This document shows positions 29,914 to 38,015 of a DNA stretch of 64,000 nucleotides, piece after piece. The notes beneath the pieces are model-generated. The model ran no database searches and was not told the origin of the DNA. It saw only the letters and a program-made list of their open reading frames with translations. This stretch comes from a bacterium (GTDB lineage: Bacteria > Chloroflexota > Chloroflexia > Chloroflexales > Kallotenuaceae), in the NCBI GenBank assembly GCA_016781525.1, contig JADDQE010000028.1, positions 1 through 64,000 of the forward strand, given 5' to 3'. The position numbers and the translations under genes were made by a program. How positions within the stretch are numbered: the first letter of the stretch is position 1; each line of letters begins with the position of its first letter.

Positions 29914-30216
29914 ATGCACATCGACCTCACCAGCAAGCGCGCCCGTAAACTCATCGAAGACTATGGCCTCACGGAAGAAGAGCTACGGCAGATCATTGCC
30001 GCCGCCCGCATTAATCTTGCCACCTTCGATCCTGAGTATCGCGCCAACGTGACGCAGCTTTCCCAGGAGCTGGACCGCAGCCGCCCCACTATTTATAGCT
30101 GGGCTGACCGTGCCCTTGAAGCTACCGTCGAGTCACTCCGCAACATTCGCACCGGGCGCCCGCCAAAAGAAGGTGCTTCCAATCGACGGATCCGGCGCCG
30201 CTCCGAGCACTCCTAG
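29914..30216 (+). CDS. Small helix-turn-helix protein
   Basis: 100 residues, CAGGAG upstream. The central part (VTQLSQELDRSRPTIYSWADRALEATVESL) has the shape of a helix-turn-helix of the kind seen in transposase and resolvase N-termini, followed by GRPPK, an AT-hook-like minor-groove motif, and a basic tail. It could be a stand-alone regulator or the remnant of a transposase; no inverted repeats or catalytic domain are found nearby. The gap after it to 30827 contains a 7-nt repeat run (30759-30786) but no supported gene. Confidence 0.6.
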   Translation: MHIDLTSKRARKLIEDYGLTEEELRQIIAAARINLATFDPEYRANVTQLSQELDRSRPTIYSWADRALEATVESLRNIRTGRPPKEGASNRRIRRRSEHS

Positions 30217-30758
30217 CCCCAGCACCACGAAACCCCAGCCTGATTGTCCCTCCGCGACGAGCCAGCCGCTCGCCAACAACGTTCTGCGCCTGCCGCCAAG
30301 TGCTGCAGCTTGTGCTGCAATTGTCACGACGCGCTCAGCCTCTCCGCGCCCCAAAGCCCTGTACCTCTGCATATGCGCTCCCCTAACCACGCTTTGCTCG
30401 AGCCTCACTCCTTTGTAATCCTTCTGCATCGCGTGCCGTGAAGGAGGTATCTGGAAGGCCTGCGGCAACGAAGAACGGCAGTCCGTGTCGCATGGGACAA
30501 GGAGTAATCCCCCTAAATAGCCCGGCAGTTCACTGTCGCGGCGGCGTGCTTTCCGTATGATACGTCACAGACGCGTCGGTGCGTACCCTCTACACAACGT
30601 CGGAGTGGTCGGTAAGTAAGTGGGCGCCGCAGGGCCTCGTGGTCAAGGAATAATGCGTTCCTGGACACGTCGCTTTTGCTCTGGGCCAGCGCTATTCACG
30701 CAATCTAAACCGGCGGAACAACAAACGGAGACCAAACACCTAGCCGAGTCTTAATCTT

Positions 30759-30786
30759 TTGTTCTCTGTGCTCTGTTCTCATTGTC
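30759..30786 (+). repeat. Degenerate 7-nt repeats upstream of the roadblock gene
   Basis: Four consecutive heptamers: TTGTTCT, CTGTGCT, CTGTTCT, CATTGTC. They lie 40 nt before the ATG at 30828. Confidence 0.5.
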
Positions 30787-30827
30787 TTCAACCGGACAAT
30801 TCTCATCATCGCCAAAGGCAGGAAATC

Positions 30828-31328
30828 ATGGCTCTCGATCCGCAACTCACTAGCTTGATCGTGCCACCCGACGAGACAACGCGCATCGAAGACGTGCTGA
30901 ATCGACTCGTCGAAGAAACCGGGGGAAACCACGCACTACTCCTCGACAAGAGCGGCCAGGTGATCGCTTGTCACGGCGACGCCAATCGCCAGGACACGAC
31001 AGCGCTTGGCGCTCTGATCGCCGGCACCTTCGCTTCATCGCGCGAGGTCGCTAAGCTGCTCCGAGAAAAAGACTTCAAGATGCTCTTCCAGCAGGGCGTT
31101 CGCGAGAACTTGTTCATCGCCCTTATCGCCGATCAGTGGATCCTAACGATTATCTTCAACAAGGAAACCCACATCGGGCTCGTCAAGGTGCTGATCAAGA
31201 AAGCGTCCGAGGAACTCTCCGCTATTCTCCAGCGGGTGCGCCAGTCGCGCCGTGTTCGTGATGATGTGCTGGGCGCAAGCTTCCGCACGTCGATGGAAGA
31301 CACGATCGATCTGCTATTCCGCGACTAA
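30828..31328 (+). CDS. Roadblock/LC7 domain protein (MglB-like)
   Basis: 166 residues from ATG 30828 (AGGAAA upstream). The roadblock fold (RIEDVLNRLVEETGGNHALLLDKSGQVIA..., LREKDFKMLFQQGVRENLFIALI, LTIIFNKETHIGLVKVLIKKA) is typical of partners of small Ras-like GTPases. MglB proteins act as GTPase-activating partners of MglA. The MglA-type GTPase gene follows after only 21 nt, so this is very likely its regulator. The final about 30 residues (SFRTSMEDTIDLLF) are an extension of unknown role. Confidence 0.88.
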   Translation: MALDPQLTSLIVPPDETTRIEDVLNRLVEETGGNHALLLDKSGQVIACHGDANRQDTTALGALIAGTFASSREVAKLLREKDFKMLFQQGVRENLFIALIADQWILTIIFNKETHIGLVKVLIKKASEELSAILQRVRQSRRVRDDVLGASFRTSMEDTIDLLFRD

Positions 31329-31349
31329 CAGCCAGGGAGCCTTTGTATT

Positions 31350-31925
31350 ATGGCACTTATCAACGTCGCCGCCCGCGAAATACATTGCAAAATCGTGTAT
31401 TACGGTCCCGGCATGTGCGGCAAGACGACCAACCTTCAGTGGATTCACGGCCAGGTACCGCAGGCCACGAAGGGAGACCTACTGTCGATCGCGACCGAGA
31501 CCGAGCGAACGCTGTTCTTCGACTTTCTACCGCTCGACCTCGGCAAGGTCCGGGGGTTTCAAACCCGCTTCCACTTGTACACTGTTCCCGGCCAGGTGCT
31601 CTATGAGCGCACACGAGTTGCCGTGCTGAACGGTGTCGACGGCGTCGTCTTTGTCGCAGACTCGCAGAAGAGCAAGCTGGAAGAGAACGTCAATAGCCTC
31701 AAGGAACTTGCGCGCAATATTCAAAAGCAGGGCAAGAAGTTCCAGGATTTCCCGCTTGTGCTGCAGTATAACAAGCGAGACCTGCCGAATGCACTGCCGG
31801 TCCCGCTGATGGACAAGTACCTTAATCCATTCAAATGGCCCCGCTTCGAGGCGTGTGCTGCATCGGGACCAGGCGTTTTCGACACCTTAAAGGGCATCAG
31901 CAAAATTGTCATCGGCAAACTTTAA
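31350..31925 (+). CDS. mglA: MglA-type Ras-like GTPase
   Basis: 191 residues. G1 motif GPGMCGKTTN, G3 region LYTVPGQVLYERTR (VPGQ in place of DTAGQ, as in MglA), G4 NKRD and G5 CAASG. MglA GTPases control polarity and motility or gliding in other bacteria. Here the gene lies in a small polarity/signalling set: roadblock, GTPase, DUF4388. The role in this organism is inference; no motility apparatus is in the window. Confidence 0.93.
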   Translation: MALINVAAREIHCKIVYYGPGMCGKTTNLQWIHGQVPQATKGDLLSIATETERTLFFDFLPLDLGKVRGFQTRFHLYTVPGQVLYERTRVAVLNGVDGVVFVADSQKSKLEENVNSLKELARNIQKQGKKFQDFPLVLQYNKRDLPNALPVPLMDKYLNPFKWPRFEACAASGPGVFDTLKGISKIVIGKL

Positions 31926-31930
31926 TCGCC

Positions 31931-32014
31931 GTCAGCTGTGAGCCATTAGCCGTTGGCCGCCTCCAATGATCGAGGCGGGTCCAACCTGATCGCTGATTGC
32001 TGATCACTGCTAGC
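31931..32014. repeat. Two heptamer arms around a hairpin, mglA-DUF4388 gap
   Basis: Arm one: GTCAGCT, GTGAGCC, ATTAGCC, GTTGGCC (31931-31958). Centre: CCGCCTC/GAGGCGG hairpin (31957-31979). Arm two: TGATCGC, TGATTGC, TGATCAC, TGCTAGC (31987-32014). The arms are partly inverted copies of each other. Confidence 0.6.
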
Positions 32015-32022
32015 GACGGATT

Positions 32023-32823
32023 ATGGCGCTTCAAGGGGATCTGAGCGACTTCGGCCTCGTCGATATTATTCAGCTGATCGACCTCGGAAAGAAAACCGGC
32101 GGCGTGGAAGTGCATGGCCGACGCGGCACCGAGGAGCTTGAGGGCTGGCTGTATTTCGACGAGGGCAAGATTTGTGCGGCGCAGCTAGGCAGTCTGGCAG
32201 GTGAGGCGGCGGCCTATACGCTCTTCACCTGCAACGCGGGGCCGTTCACACTCCACGAACACGTGGCGCTGCCACCGCGGAATGTCCACGTGTCCAACGA
32301 AGTCATGATCATGGAAGGCATCGGCCGGCAGGACGAGTGGGCCAGCATCGCGGAGCATATGCCGCCCAAAGCGCTGGTTCTACGGCTCGTCGCAAATCCA
32401 CGTTCGTCAAGCCGCGAGATCAACCTCGAGGCCGATAAGTGGCGCGTGCTAACCATGATCAACGGCAAAAATACCGTCGCTGATATCGTGAAGCTATCTG
32501 GGCTCGGCGATTTCACCGCGTGTAAAATTATCATCGAGTTGATGGACGCGGGCTTGATCGAGGGACGGCTTGAGGAGCCGCGGGCGGCTCCGCTGTACCC
32601 CGAGCTTGAAAAGCTTGCAGTTGCGGGGATCGGCAACAGCGCCCGAGTGCTCCTCGCCGATTCTTTCCGCCGCTCCGGCCTCAAGCCGGATGATTCGACG
32701 CAGCCACAGCAGATGCTTCGGGCCGTCGCCGGCTTCGAGCAGGCGACCACACTGCTACTCGGGCCATCACGTGCACGTGCGCTCGCCGATCAGCTCCGCA
32801 CAAGGATTCAGCAAGCTACCTAA
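32023..32823 (+). CDS. DUF4388 (PatA-N-like) domain protein
   Basis: 266 residues. The N-terminal about 95 residues are a DUF4388/PatA N-terminal-like domain (ALQGDLSDFGLVDIIQLIDLGKKTGGVEV, GWLYFDEGKICAAQLGSL, AAYTLFTC). The middle resembles a winged helix (INGKNTVADIVKLSGLGDFTACKIIIELMDAGLI). DUF4388 proteins recur with MglA and response regulators in gliding and polarity systems. Likely function is as an adaptor for the GTPase module; no catalytic motif is seen. Confidence 0.82.
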   Translation: MALQGDLSDFGLVDIIQLIDLGKKTGGVEVHGRRGTEELEGWLYFDEGKICAAQLGSLAGEAAAYTLFTCNAGPFTLHEHVALPPRNVHVSNEVMIMEGIGRQDEWASIAEHMPPKALVLRLVANPRSSSREINLEADKWRVLTMINGKNTVADIVKLSGLGDFTACKIIIELMDAGLIEGRLEEPRAAPLYPELEKLAVAGIGNSARVLLADSFRRSGLKPDDSTQPQQMLRAVAGFEQATTLLLGPSRARALADQLRTRIQQAT

Positions 32824-32880
32824 TGGGCCCCCCGCGAGCTGCCGGGCCAATGCTGCGGCAGAAGGAGAGATACACCAGCT

Positions 32881-33825
32881 ATGCAACGAAAAGCGTATGC
32901 CGTGCCGTTCGCGCTGCCGTCCTTTGAGCGGCTACGTTCGGCAGATCTTTTTATCCCGTTTATCTTAGGCTTGGCGTTTGTTCTGCCGCTGGTGCTCGCC
33001 TTCTTGGGCGTGGGCATTCGCAAGGACAAGCAAACGCCGCTGGTGATCAATGAGGCATTTGTCAATCCAAGCGATGTACAGGAGGGCGCTTGGGTTGAGC
33101 TATTCAACACGACGGATGAGCCGATCTCAGTTGATGGGTGGAAGCTCAGCACCGCAGCGAAGGATGTGCACGCGCTGCAAGGCACAGTACAGCCGGGTGA
33201 ATATCTCGTTGTCCGTGTACCCAGCGCTTGGAACCGCGAGGCTGACGCCGTTATCCTCCGCGGCATAGACAATGACAAGGTCGACTACGTCCATTGGGGC
33301 GCCGCGCCCGCGAAGAGCCCGATCGGTGATTGGAACAAAACAGCGGTCCGGGCACCGGCAGCCAATGCAGCGCTGGTCCGCAACCCGCAGGGCTTCGACT
33401 CAGACACGGCCAAGGATTGGCTGCCCGCACGGCCATCACCAAACCAGCAATCTCCGGCTTCGCTCAATCTCGGCATGTATCGCCTGCTCTTCGACATCAC
33501 CAACTACATTAGCCTCATCGCCGGCTTCCTGCTGTGGGGCGCCTTTATCCTGATTGGGCTGATCGCCAAGCGCTTTGAGATGCTCACCGGCGAGCGTTCT
33601 TTCTGGAGCGCTATGGTCGTCGCGCCGATCGGCATCGTTATCTACAACGGTGTTCAATCATACGCCTTCTTCACTGCGGGCAGGATGACCGAGTGCAAAA
33701 CCGGGCTTGGTTTCAGTGCATGTCAGCAGGGCTGGGCGTTTGTCCCGCTATTTGTCTCGGCCGTGGCAATGGCGTATGTCGTTTACCGCTTCTACGGAAT
33801 CGCTCGTCGTATCCTTGAGGTCTAG
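32881..33825 (+). CDS. Membrane protein with an external lamin-tail domain
   Basis: 314 residues. One N-terminal transmembrane helix (LFIPFILGLAFVLPLVLAFLG), an extracytoplasmic LTD domain (VINEAFVNPSDVQEGAWVELFNTTDEPISVDGWKLS..., GEYLVVRV..., ADAVILRG) and three C-terminal helices (near 203-225, 240-262 and 283-305). Bacterial LTD proteins are surface or membrane-associated and often lie beside membrane nucleases or exported proteins. A specific role is unknown. The start has GGAGA upstream, and the gene runs straight into the next membrane-protein gene (2 nt gap). Confidence 0.75.
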   Translation: MQRKAYAVPFALPSFERLRSADLFIPFILGLAFVLPLVLAFLGVGIRKDKQTPLVINEAFVNPSDVQEGAWVELFNTTDEPISVDGWKLSTAAKDVHALQGTVQPGEYLVVRVPSAWNREADAVILRGIDNDKVDYVHWGAAPAKSPIGDWNKTAVRAPAANAALVRNPQGFDSDTAKDWLPARPSPNQQSPASLNLGMYRLLFDITNYISLIAGFLLWGAFILIGLIAKRFEMLTGERSFWSAMVVAPIGIVIYNGVQSYAFFTAGRMTECKTGLGFSACQQGWAFVPLFVSAVAMAYVVYRFYGIARRILEV

Positions 33826-33827
33826 CT

Positions 33828-34166
33828 ATGAACTTTGTGCCGCTGCATATCGGACTGATCCTGGAGATCGGCGTCGTCGTCCTCGCGATGGTTCTGTTCC
33901 GCTTCTCACGCGTACTCGGCGGTCTGCTCGATCTGATTCATCGACCGCCGCTCGAGGTTTGGCTCAAGCTCTCTGGCTGGATTATGATCTTGGGCTTTGC
34001 GGTGCCGCACTATATCGCGGTCGCCGTCTTGTATCCGAACGTCGCGAATCCGGTCATGCTTCAGCTGCTGTGGATTACGCGCTCGATCTCGTTTTTCGCG
34101 CTCTTTATCGCCGCGGTGCTCGCCTTCATCCCGTCGCTCCTGTACTACCGGTGGACGAACCAGTAG
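33828..34166 (+). CDS. Small three-to-four-helix membrane protein
   Basis: 112 residues, mostly hydrophobic: helices near IGLILEIGVVVLAMVLF, WLKLSGWIMILGFAVPHYIA and ISFFALFIAAVLAFIPSLLYY. No family is recognised. It begins 2 nt after the LTD membrane protein gene, so the two are probably made together and may form one complex. Its stop codon is followed immediately by a long heptamer array. Confidence 0.7.
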   Translation: MNFVPLHIGLILEIGVVVLAMVLFRFSRVLGGLLDLIHRPPLEVWLKLSGWIMILGFAVPHYIAVAVLYPNVANPVMLQLLWITRSISFFALFIAAVLAFIPSLLYYRWTNQ

Positions 34167-34370
34167 GCGAGGGATGAGGGATGAGGGATGAGGGATGAGG
34201 GACGAGGGATGAGGGACGAGGGACGCGGAACCAGGGATGAGGGGTGAGGGACGCGGGACGCGGGACGCGGCTGTAGCCCCTAGCCCCTAGCCCCTAGCCC
34301 CTAGCCTCTAGCCTCTAGCCTCTAGCCTCTAGCCCCTAGCCCCTAGCCTCTAGCCCCTCGTCCCTCATCA
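34167..34370. repeat. Composite heptamer array between a membrane-protein gene and purH
   Basis: Starts one base after the TAG stop. Segment one is about 14 copies of GGATGAG/GGACGAG/GGACGCG (to about 34270). Segment two is about 12 copies of CCCTAGC/CTCTAGC (34271-34352). It closes with CCCTCGT CCCTCAT, the inverse of segment one. The array runs up to the purH -10, so it supplies the -35 region. Confidence 0.9.
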
Positions 34371-34375
34371 TGCGG

Positions 34376-34381
34376 TATAAT
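34376..34381 (+). promoter_or_regulatory. -10 element of purH
   Basis: Perfect TATAAT immediately beyond the heptamer array. RNA would start about 34388, just before the riboswitch. Confidence 0.5.
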
Positions 34382-34395
34382 GCCGCTTGTAACCG

Positions 34396-34500
34396 TGGTA
34401 CGGATAACTGGCGAATCACGTGGAAGACCACGAGGGAGTCCGTACAGCAAGAGTGCCGCTCGCCTGGGCCGGGTTCCGAAGATGATTCGGGACCTTTTCT
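34396..34500 (+). promoter_or_regulatory. ZTP (pfl) riboswitch with terminator controlling purH
   Basis: P1 pairs GTACGGA (34398-34404) with TCCGTAC (34439-34445). Within it lie the conserved AACTGGCGA (34406-34414) and a CGTGG/CCACG hairpin (34419-34432). The 3' domain has CCGCTCGCCTGGGC (34455-34468), the conserved pfl end. An overlapping terminator follows: GGTTCCGAA/TTCGGGACC (34472-34494) plus TTTT. ZTP/AICAR riboboxytide (Z nucleotides) accumulates when 10-formyl-THF is short; binding would block the terminator and raise PurH, which consumes AICAR. Confidence 0.88.
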
Positions 34501-34521
34501 ATTGGCGAAAGGAGCGTAGCG

Positions 34522-36042
34522 ATGCGGGCGATCGTGAGTGTCTCGGATAAAACAGGGATTGCCGAGCTAGGGCGAGCGCTCAGCGAGCGCGGCGTGGAGA
34601 TATTTTCGACGGGCGGAACACTAAGCGCGCTGCATACGGCAGCCGTGCCAGCGCAGGGCATCAGCGAGCTCACCGGCTTTCCCGAAATCCTGGAAGGCCG
34701 TGTCAAAACGTTACATCCTGCGGTTCACGGCGGTATCCTGCATCGCCGCAACCGGCCCGCTGACGTCGCGGAGATTGGGGCTCATGGGATCGAGCCCATC
34801 GACCTCGTTGTCGTCAACCTGTACCCTTTCCGTGAGACGATTGCACAGCCCAATCTCCAGCTCCACGACGCGCTGGAGCAGATTGATATCGGGGGGCCCA
34901 CTCTGCTGCGGGCGGCGGCCAAGAACTTTCCGCATGTCCTCGTAATAGTCGATCCACGCGACTACCCACGCGTGTTGGCGGCGATCGATAGCCTTGCGAT
35001 CGACGAGCAGCTGCGGCGTGAGCTTGCCGCAAAGGCCTTTGCGCACACCGCGGCTTACGACAGCGCCATCGCGGCGTATCTCAGCCCCGAGCAGCTCCCG
35101 GCAACGCTTCCACTAAGCTTCGAAAAAGTACAGGATCTGCGCTACGGCGAAAACCCGCACCAGCCGGCCGCGTTCTACCGTGATCAAGCCAGCAACAAGG
35201 GAACGATCGCGGGGGCGCGACAGGTCCAAGGCAAGGAGCTTTCGTTCAACAATCTGCTCGACGCCGATGCAGCGCTGCATATCCTCCAGAGCTTCGATGC
35301 GCCGACCGTCACCATCTTGAAGCACACCAACCCCTGTGGCCTTGCCTCTCACCACGATCTTGTAGCAGCGCACGCGGCAGCTCGCTCGGGCGACCCAGTA
35401 TCGGCATTCGGCGGCATCGTCGGGATCAACCGGCCGGTTGACGGGCGGTTAGCCACGGCTATGCAGCGCTATTTTTATGAAGTGATCGTTGCGCCAGCCT
35501 TCGACGACGAGGCCCGTGCGATTTTCGCGGCGAAACCCAACCTCCGCTTGCTCGAGCTTGATATCGATGGGCCGGGTGGGCAAGCTTGGGACTATCGCCG
35601 GGTCAGCGGAGGGCTGCTGGTACAAGCGGCGGACGAAGTCGCTGCCGACGACCCGGGGTCCTGGCGCGTAGTTTCGGAGCATCAGCCGACGGCAGAGCAG
35701 CTTGAGGCGCTCTGGTTTGCTTGGCGTGCCTGCGCCGCAGTTAAGTCGAACGCCATCGTGCTTGTACAGGACCAGACATTGGTTGGGATGGGCGCCGGCC
35801 AGCCATCGCGGGTCGACTCGGTGCAGATCGCGGTCCGCAAGGCGGGCGACCGGGCAGCCGGCAGCGTGCTTGCGTCCGACGCATTCTTTCCGAAGCCGGA
35901 CGGTGTGGAAGCTGCGGCTGCCGCCGGTGTGGGTGCCCTGGTCCAGCCAGGCGGTTCTCAAGCCGACGACGAGGTCATCGCGACGGCCAATCGGCTGGGT
36001 CTAGCGCTTATGTTTACGGGCCGACGGCATTTTCGGCATTAG
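34522..36042 (+). CDS. purH: Bifunctional AICAR transformylase / IMP cyclohydrolase
   Basis: Last two steps of de novo purine synthesis, 506 residues. The N-terminal MGS-like cyclohydrolase domain (ALISV-type start MRAIVSVSDKTGIAELGRAL, STGGTLSAL, EILEGRVKTLHPAVHGGIL) is followed by the transformylase domain with DLRYGENPHQPAAFY, the catalytic KHTNPCGLA, SAFGGIVGINRPVD and the C-terminal RRHFRH end. AAAGGAG precedes the ATG. It is controlled by the ZTP riboswitch upstream. hisIE follows on the same strand; histidine synthesis releases AICAR, the PurH substrate, so the pairing makes metabolic sense. Confidence 0.97.
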   Translation: MRAIVSVSDKTGIAELGRALSERGVEIFSTGGTLSALHTAAVPAQGISELTGFPEILEGRVKTLHPAVHGGILHRRNRPADVAEIGAHGIEPIDLVVVNLYPFRETIAQPNLQLHDALEQIDIGGPTLLRAAAKNFPHVLVIVDPRDYPRVLAAIDSLAIDEQLRRELAAKAFAHTAAYDSAIAAYLSPEQLPATLPLSFEKVQDLRYGENPHQPAAFYRDQASNKGTIAGARQVQGKELSFNNLLDADAALHILQSFDAPTVTILKHTNPCGLASHHDLVAAHAAARSGDPVSAFGGIVGINRPVDGRLATAMQRYFYEVIVAPAFDDEARAIFAAKPNLRLLELDIDGPGGQAWDYRRVSGGLLVQAADEVAADDPGSWRVVSEHQPTAEQLEALWFAWRACAAVKSNAIVLVQDQTLVGMGAGQPSRVDSVQIAVRKAGDRAAGSVLASDAFFPKPDGVEAAAAAGVGALVQPGGSQADDEVIATANRLGLALMFTGRRHFRH

Positions 36043-36057
36043 GAGCAACGAGGCATC

Positions 36058-36129
36058 TGGTTTCAGGTGCTGGGGTGATCGCGTGTCTGACACCCCAGGG
36101 GTGAAACCTGGTGCCTGAGACCTGAAAGC
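36058..36129. repeat. Heptamer inverted arms in the purH-hisIE gap
   Basis: Left arm GGTTTCA GGTGCTG GGGTG (36058-36078 region); right arm TGAAACC TGGTGCC TGAGACC TGAAAGC (36102-36129). GGTTTCA pairs with TGAAACC, and CTGGGGTG with CACCCCAG. The array ends one base before the hisIE ATG and leaves no Shine-Dalgarno. Confidence 0.65.
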
Positions 36130-36130
36130 T

Positions 36131-36745
36131 ATGATCAAATTCGACAACAACGGCCTGATTCCCGCAATTGTGCAGCATGTACGGAGCGGCGAAGTTCTGA
36201 TGCTCGGGTATATGAACGAGCAATCGCTGGCCCAAACCCGAGAGACAGGGCTCGTCACCTTCTGGAGTCGCTCGCGCGACGAGCTATGGCAGAAAGGCGC
36301 GACCAGCAGCAACGTGCTGCGTCTCGTCGAAGTGCGCCAGGACTGTGACGGCGACGCACTACTAGTGCTCGCCGAACCGGAAGGCCCGACTTGCCATACC
36401 GGCTCACGCTCCTGCTTCTACCGCAACGTCGACGACGAGGCAGTGCAAAGCAGCCAGCCACCAAGCGCCGTGCTGGCACAGCTCGCCGATCTAATCGAGC
36501 GCCGCCGGCAGGAACAGACCGAGGGCTCGTACACGGTGAAGCTGCTGAAGGGTGGGCCCGAGCGGATCGGCAAGAAAGTCGGTGAGGAGGCAACCGAAGT
36601 TGTGATCGGGGCGATGAAGGGCGACGCCGACGAGCTCGCGTATGAGACCGCCGACCTGTTTTACCATACGCTGGTGCTGCTCGCCAGCCAAGGCGTGCCA
36701 CCCGAACGCGTGTGGGCCGAGTTGGCGCGCCGGTACAACAAGTAG
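36131..36745 (+). CDS. hisIE: Phosphoribosyl-AMP cyclohydrolase / phosphoribosyl-ATP pyrophosphatase
   Basis: Bifunctional histidine enzyme, 204 residues. The HisI domain (1 to about 110) has [26 protein letters not shown], the metal ligands in [12 protein letters not shown] and HTGSRSCFY. The HisE domain (about 110-204) has [28 protein letters not shown] and [18 protein letters not shown]. It removes pyrophosphate from phosphoribosyl-ATP and opens the ring. The rest of the histidine operon is not here. Grouping with purH couples AICAR output to its use. Confidence 0.95.
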   Translation: MIKFDNNGLIPAIVQHVRSGEVLMLGYMNEQSLAQTRETGLVTFWSRSRDELWQKGATSSNVLRLVEVRQDCDGDALLVLAEPEGPTCHTGSRSCFYRNVDDEAVQSSQPPSAVLAQLADLIERRRQEQTEGSYTVKLLKGGPERIGKKVGEEATEVVIGAMKGDADELAYETADLFYHTLVLLASQGVPPERVWAELARRYNK

Positions 36746-36754
36746 AAAGAGAAA

Positions 36755-36787
36755 GGACCAAGAACCGCCATCATGGGTTCTTGGTCC
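36755..36787. terminator. Bidirectional terminator between hisIE and rimM
   Basis: 12-bp stem (36755-36766 with 36776-36787). On the minus strand it is followed by TTTCTCTTTC, which suits the rimM operon best. Confidence 0.8.
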
Positions 36788-36807
36788 TCCGTACCTGACG
36801 CTTGTAG

Positions 36808-37332
36808 CTAGTCGAGCAATCCGGGAAGCGGCGCGATCGTCACCCGGCCAGCGGCGACATCGAGCTCTTTGATCACATCCTTGATCATTGGGATGAGCAC
36901 CTCACCGCCCTCAGTTCGCGTGACGACGAGAACCTCGTTGGCACCCGTCTCGATGACCTCTTTGACCACACCAAGCGTGGTGCCCTCAGTGGTCTGGACC
37001 TGAAGGCCAGGCAGGTCGTGCAAATAATACTCGTCTTCGTCGAGCGGAGCTGCCTCGTTCTGCCGGATATAAACTTCCTGGCCTCGCAGCTCCTCTGCGC
37101 CCTCGCGCGTCGACACATTGCCGAGCGTCACGATCATGACAGCCGCCTTGTGGGCTGCAATACGGACAAGCGGGTACGGCGTTAGCCCCTCGCCGACGAA
37201 TATGGTTTTGACCCGCGCGAGGTGCTCTGGCCGATTGGTAATCGCGTGGAATTTGAGCTGGCCTCGCACTCCATGGGGCAGTGTAAACTGCCCGACGAGC
37301 AGCAAATCTTCGAGAGATGGACGGTCAGTCAT
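36808..37332 (-). CDS. rimM: Ribosome maturation factor RimM
   Basis: 174 residues. The N-terminal barrel has VGQFTLPHGVRGQLKFHAITNRPEHL, and the C-terminal PRC-barrel has EYYLHDLPGLQVQTTEGTTLGVV, GANEVLVV and VLIPMIKDVIKELD. It assists 30S head assembly and binds S19. It follows khpA and rpsP on the same strand, the usual rpsP-khpA-rimM order, here downstream of ffh. Confidence 0.95.
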   Translation of the reverse strand: MTDRPSLEDLLLVGQFTLPHGVRGQLKFHAITNRPEHLARVKTIFVGEGLTPYPLVRIAAHKAAVMIVTLGNVSTREGAEELRGQEVYIRQNEAAPLDEDEYYLHDLPGLQVQTTEGTTLGVVKEVIETGANEVLVVTRTEGGEVLIPMIKDVIKELDVAAGRVTIAPLPGLLD

Positions 37333-37338
37333 GGGCAG

Positions 37339-37569
37339 CTACGAGTTAATATCAAGGTGAACCCGCTTACGCTCGCGCGCGGCGGCCACACCCAATACGT
37401 CACGGATCGCCTTCGCAACACGTCCGCTCCGGCCGATCACCTTGCCGGCGTCACCTGGGGCAACGGTCAGCTCCAGCGTAATGGCGAAGCGGCCATTGCG
37501 CTCACGCACACGCACGGCTTCAGGTTGATCAACCAGCTCTTTGACGATAAAGGTCAACAATTCATTCAT
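37339..37569 (-). CDS. khpA: KH-domain RNA-binding protein KhpA
   Basis: 76 residues, one KH domain with the GxxG loop in VIGRSGRVAKAIRDVLG. KhpA binds RNA and acts with KhpB in other bacteria. The location between rpsP and rimM is highly conserved. Confidence 0.93.
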   Translation of the reverse strand: MNELLTFIVKELVDQPEAVRVRERNGRFAITLELTVAPGDAGKVIGRSGRVAKAIRDVLGVAAARERKRVHLDINS

Positions 37570-37587
37570 ACAAGATGTAGAGCTTTA

Positions 37588-37649
37588 ACGCAAAAACGCA
37601 AAGACACGTAAGACTATGTTGGCTCTTGTTGCGTCTTTGCCTCCTTGCG
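37588..37649. repeat. Inverted heptamer arms in the rpsP-khpA gap
   Basis: ACGCAAA AACGCAA AGACACG (37588-37608) faces TTGCGTC TTTGCCT CCTTGCG (37629-37649). Transcribed RNA would fold into a long imperfect hairpin between two ribosomal-protein operon genes. Confidence 0.55.
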
Positions 37650-37671
37650 GCAATCTGCTCAGCAGCAGTTG

Positions 37672-37971
37672 TTATGCGTCGGTAGTCGGCTGAACTGGCT
37701 CGGCTCCAGGCGTATAGGGCGTGCCGGGCTTCGCATCGACGCCCACCTTGTTCAGCAGATACGCCACCGTATCCGAGGGCTGCGCGCCGACGCTCAGCCA
37801 GTAGCGAGCGCGGTCGGCCTTGATGTTCAGCACCTTCGGCTGCTGTACCGGATTGTAGTGACCAATAATCTCGATAAACTTGCCGTCGCGCGGGGAGCGG
37901 ACATCGGCAACGACGATGCGGTACGAAGGCTTCTTATTTTTGCCGCGCCGCAGCAAACGAATACGAACCAC
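37672..37971 (-). CDS. rpsP: 30S ribosomal protein S16
   Basis: 99 residues; [34 protein letters not shown] is the universal S16 N-terminus (split here across conserved runs: [28 protein letters not shown]), and [20 protein letters not shown] completes the core. The tail after residue 85 is Pro/Thr-rich and variable. A structural protein of the 30S body. It follows ffh by 44 nt. Confidence 0.96.
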   Translation of the reverse strand: MVRIRLLRRGKNKKPSYRIVVADVRSPRDGKFIEIIGHYNPVQQPKVLNIKADRARYWLSVGAQPSDTVAYLLNKVGVDAKPGTPYTPGAEPVQPTTDA

Positions 37972-38015
37972 GTGAATCCTCCAAAAAAGTGTATCGGTCG
38001 AAAAACTCTATCGAC

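Noticed and set aside
29914-30216. Transposase fragment or insertion sequence
   Set aside because: Only a helix-turn-helix and AT-hook-like motif; no catalytic domain, terminal inverted repeats or target duplication found.
30133-30468. 111-codon minus-strand ORF overlapping the small HTH gene
   Set aside because: Has one possible hydrophobic helix but no ribosome site, overlaps a better gene and matches no family. Left unannotated, though not excluded.
34167-34370. CRISPR array
   Set aside because: Direct repeats are 7 nt with no spacers and no cas genes nearby; tandem heptamers instead.
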